A program made the position numbers and the translations under genes. Positions 62,853-64,000 of a DNA stretch of 64,000 bases are shown piece after piece. The stretch spans positions 1 through 64,000 of the forward strand of contig CABUQG010000002.1 in assembly GCA_902493535.1 (NCBI GenBank), written 5' to 3'. Below the pieces are notes generated by a model. It did not search any database. It saw nothing but the letters and a program-made list of their open reading frames with translations, and had not been told where the DNA came from. Numbering within the stretch: the stretch's first letter is position 1; each line of letters starts with the position of its first letter. The stretch is from an uncultured Collinsella sp. Its GTDB lineage: Bacteria > Actinomycetota > Coriobacteriia > Coriobacteriales > Coriobacteriaceae.

Positions 62853-64000
62853 CTAGCAGACGGCGTAGTCCTGGGGCTCGCGGCCGTAGTAGGCGTCCAG
62901 GTAGAGCTCCTTGATCTCGCTCATGAGCGGGTAGCGCGGGTTGGCGCCGGTGCACTGGTCGTTGAATGCCTGCTCGGTCATCTCGTCGAGGGTGTCGAGG
63001 AAGTACTGCTCGTCAACACCGTAGTCGGCGATGGTCTTCTTGACACCGATGAAGTCCTTGAGCTCCTCGAGCTTCGTGATGAAGTTCTCGAAGACCTCCT
63101 TGTCGTCCTTGCCCTCGATGCCGCAGTACTTGGCCATCTCGGCGTAGTTGTGCAGCGCGTTGGGGTAAGGATACTGGGAGAAGGTACCCATCTTGACGGG
63201 AGCCTCGGCGGCGTTGTAGCGCATGACGCGGGTCAGGATGACGGCGTTAGCGATGCCGTGGGGCAGGTGATGGAAAGCGCCGAGCTTGTGAGCCATGGAG
63301 TGGTTGAGGCCCAGGAAGGCGTTGGCGAAGGCCATACCGGCCATGCAGGAGGCGTTGTGCATCTCCTCGCGGGCGTGCGGGTCCTTGGCGCCGTTCGTGA
63401 AGCTGGAGGGCAGGTTCTCGAAGACGAGCTTGGCAGCGCGCTCGGAGAGGCCCTTGGTGTAGTCGGAAGCCATGATGGAGACGTAGGACTCGATGGCGTG
63501 GGTCATGACGTCGATGCCGGAGGCAGCGGTCAGGCCGCGCGGGGCGGTCATGCAGTTGTCGGCGTCGACGATAGCCATGTTGGGGAGCAGCGCGTAGTCG
63601 GCGAGCGGCCACTTGATGCCGGTCTCCTTGTCGGTGATGATGGCGAACGGCGTGCACTCGGAGCCGGTACCCGAAGAGGTCGGGACGGCGACGAAATAGG
63701 CCTTCTTGCCCATCTCGGGGAAGGTGAAGATACGCTTGCGGATGTCCATGAAGTCCATGGCCATGTCCTCAAACTTGCACTCGGGGTGCTCGTACATCAT
63801 CCACATGATCTTGCCGGCGTCCATAGCGGAGCCACCGCCGACGGCGATGATGACGTCCGGCTCAAAGAGAGCCATCTGCTTGGCGCCGCGACGTGCGCAC
63901 TGCAGCGACGGATCGGGCTCGACGTCGTAGAAGCAGTCGTGGGCGATGCCCATCTCGTCGAGCTTGGCCTCGATGGCGCGGGTGTTGCCATTCTTGAAGA
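62853..64000 (-). CDS. adhE: Bifunctional acetaldehyde/alcohol dehydrogenase, C-terminal part (partial)
   Basis: At least 381 residues of an iron-containing alcohol dehydrogenase domain, reading in from the window end at 64000 with no start required inside the window. The sequence phrases MDFMDIRKRIFTFPEMGKK and VPTSSGTGSECTPFAIITD are typical of the C-terminal half of AdhE rather than of stand-alone enzymes. NAD-binding GGGSAMDAGK and iron ligands in MTHAIES and NHSMAHKLGAFHHLPHG are intact. AdhE reduces acetyl-CoA to ethanol and regenerates NAD in fermenters. The acetaldehyde dehydrogenase half would lie beyond 64000, so the fusion itself is not seen here. Confidence 0.9.
   Translation of the reverse strand, partial: FKNGNTRAIEAKLDEMGIAHDCFYDVEPDPSLQCARRGAKQMALFEPDVIIAVGGGSAMDAGKIMWMMYEHPECKFEDMAMDFMDIRKRIFTFPEMGKKAYFVAVPTSSGTGSECTPFAIITDKETGIKWPLADYALLPNMAIVDADNCMTAPRGLTAASGIDVMTHAIESYVSIMASDYTKGLSERAAKLVFENLPSSFTNGAKDPHAREEMHNASCMAGMAFANAFLGLNHSMAHKLGAFHHLPHGIANAVILTRVMRYNAAEAPVKMGTFSQYPYPNALHNYAEMAKYCGIEGKDDKEVFENFITKLEELKDFIGVKKTIADYGVDEQYFLDTLDEMTEQAFNDQCTGANPRYPLMSEIKELYLDAYYGREPQDYAVC

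Noticed and set aside
1..64000. CRISPR arrays, insertion sequences, prophage, toxin-antitoxin or restriction systems
   Set aside because: No regularly spaced repeats, transposase or phage motifs, or paired small genes of those types were seen in any gap or frame.

Overview
The window is a gene-dense, mostly high-G+C bacterial chromosome segment. Gene content and order (aro operon with an AroE-AroK fusion, mreBCD-pbp2-rodA, rplU-rpmA-obgE, rpsP-rimM-trmD, glyQ-glyS, ppsR-ppdK, dprA-trmFO-xer-rpsB-tsf-pyrH-frr-uppS-cdsA-dxr-rseP-ispG-proS, and an AdhE C-terminus) fit a fermentative, anaerobic Actinomycetota of class Coriobacteriia, most like Collinsella. That assignment rests on recall of protein families and gene order; no database search was possible.

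Layout. (1) 34-5032: surface-polysaccharide genes. These are a DUF6020-type membrane protein that ends early, a family-2 glycosyltransferase, a two-gene ABC polysaccharide exporter, tRNA-Arg(TCT) and UDP-galactopyranose mutase (glf). The first kilobase is visibly poorer in G+C than the rest. (2) 5111-13558, minus strand: aroF-tyrA-aroB-aroA-aroC-pheA-aroEK-aroQ. Together these make shikimate and chorismate and start the Phe and Tyr branches, with glf just downstream. (3) 13763-19851: tRNA-Arg(CCG), a CtpE-like P-type ATPase, a zinc-ribbon membrane protein, a cyclophilin and a TPR membrane protein. (4) 19967-29572: a tightly packed run mreB-mreC-mreD-pbp2-rodA-DUF697 protein-B12/radical SAM protein-DUF2344 protein. 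(5) 29640-33642: rplU-rpmA, then obgE-nadD-yqeK-rsfS; dinB is convergent. (6) 35193-45206: rpsP-khpA-rimM-trmD-lepB, glyQ-glyS-ppsR, ppdK, rplS. (7) 45300-51487: rnhB, yraN, yifB, dprA, trmFO and a XerC/D recombinase with no ordinary start codon. (8) 51707-61820: rpsB-tsf, then pyrH-frr-uppS-cdsA-dxr-rseP-ispG-proS, covering translation, isoprenoid and envelope precursors, and site-2 proteolysis. (9) 61999-64000, minus strand: an APH-fold phosphotransferase and the 3' part of adhE, which runs off the window.

Most of this is conserved housekeeping DNA. I saw no CRISPR array, insertion sequence, prophage or toxin-antitoxin pair. The points most worth a second look are the start of the Xer gene, the winged-helix-like insert inside the RseP homologue, the DUF697 protein whose N-terminal domain lacks a P-loop and which sits between the elongasome and a radical-SAM pair, the truncated low-G+C DUF6020 gene at the window edge, the palindromic repeat inside the aro operon with a degenerate second copy 40 kb away, and the two membrane proteins of matching topology beside mreB.
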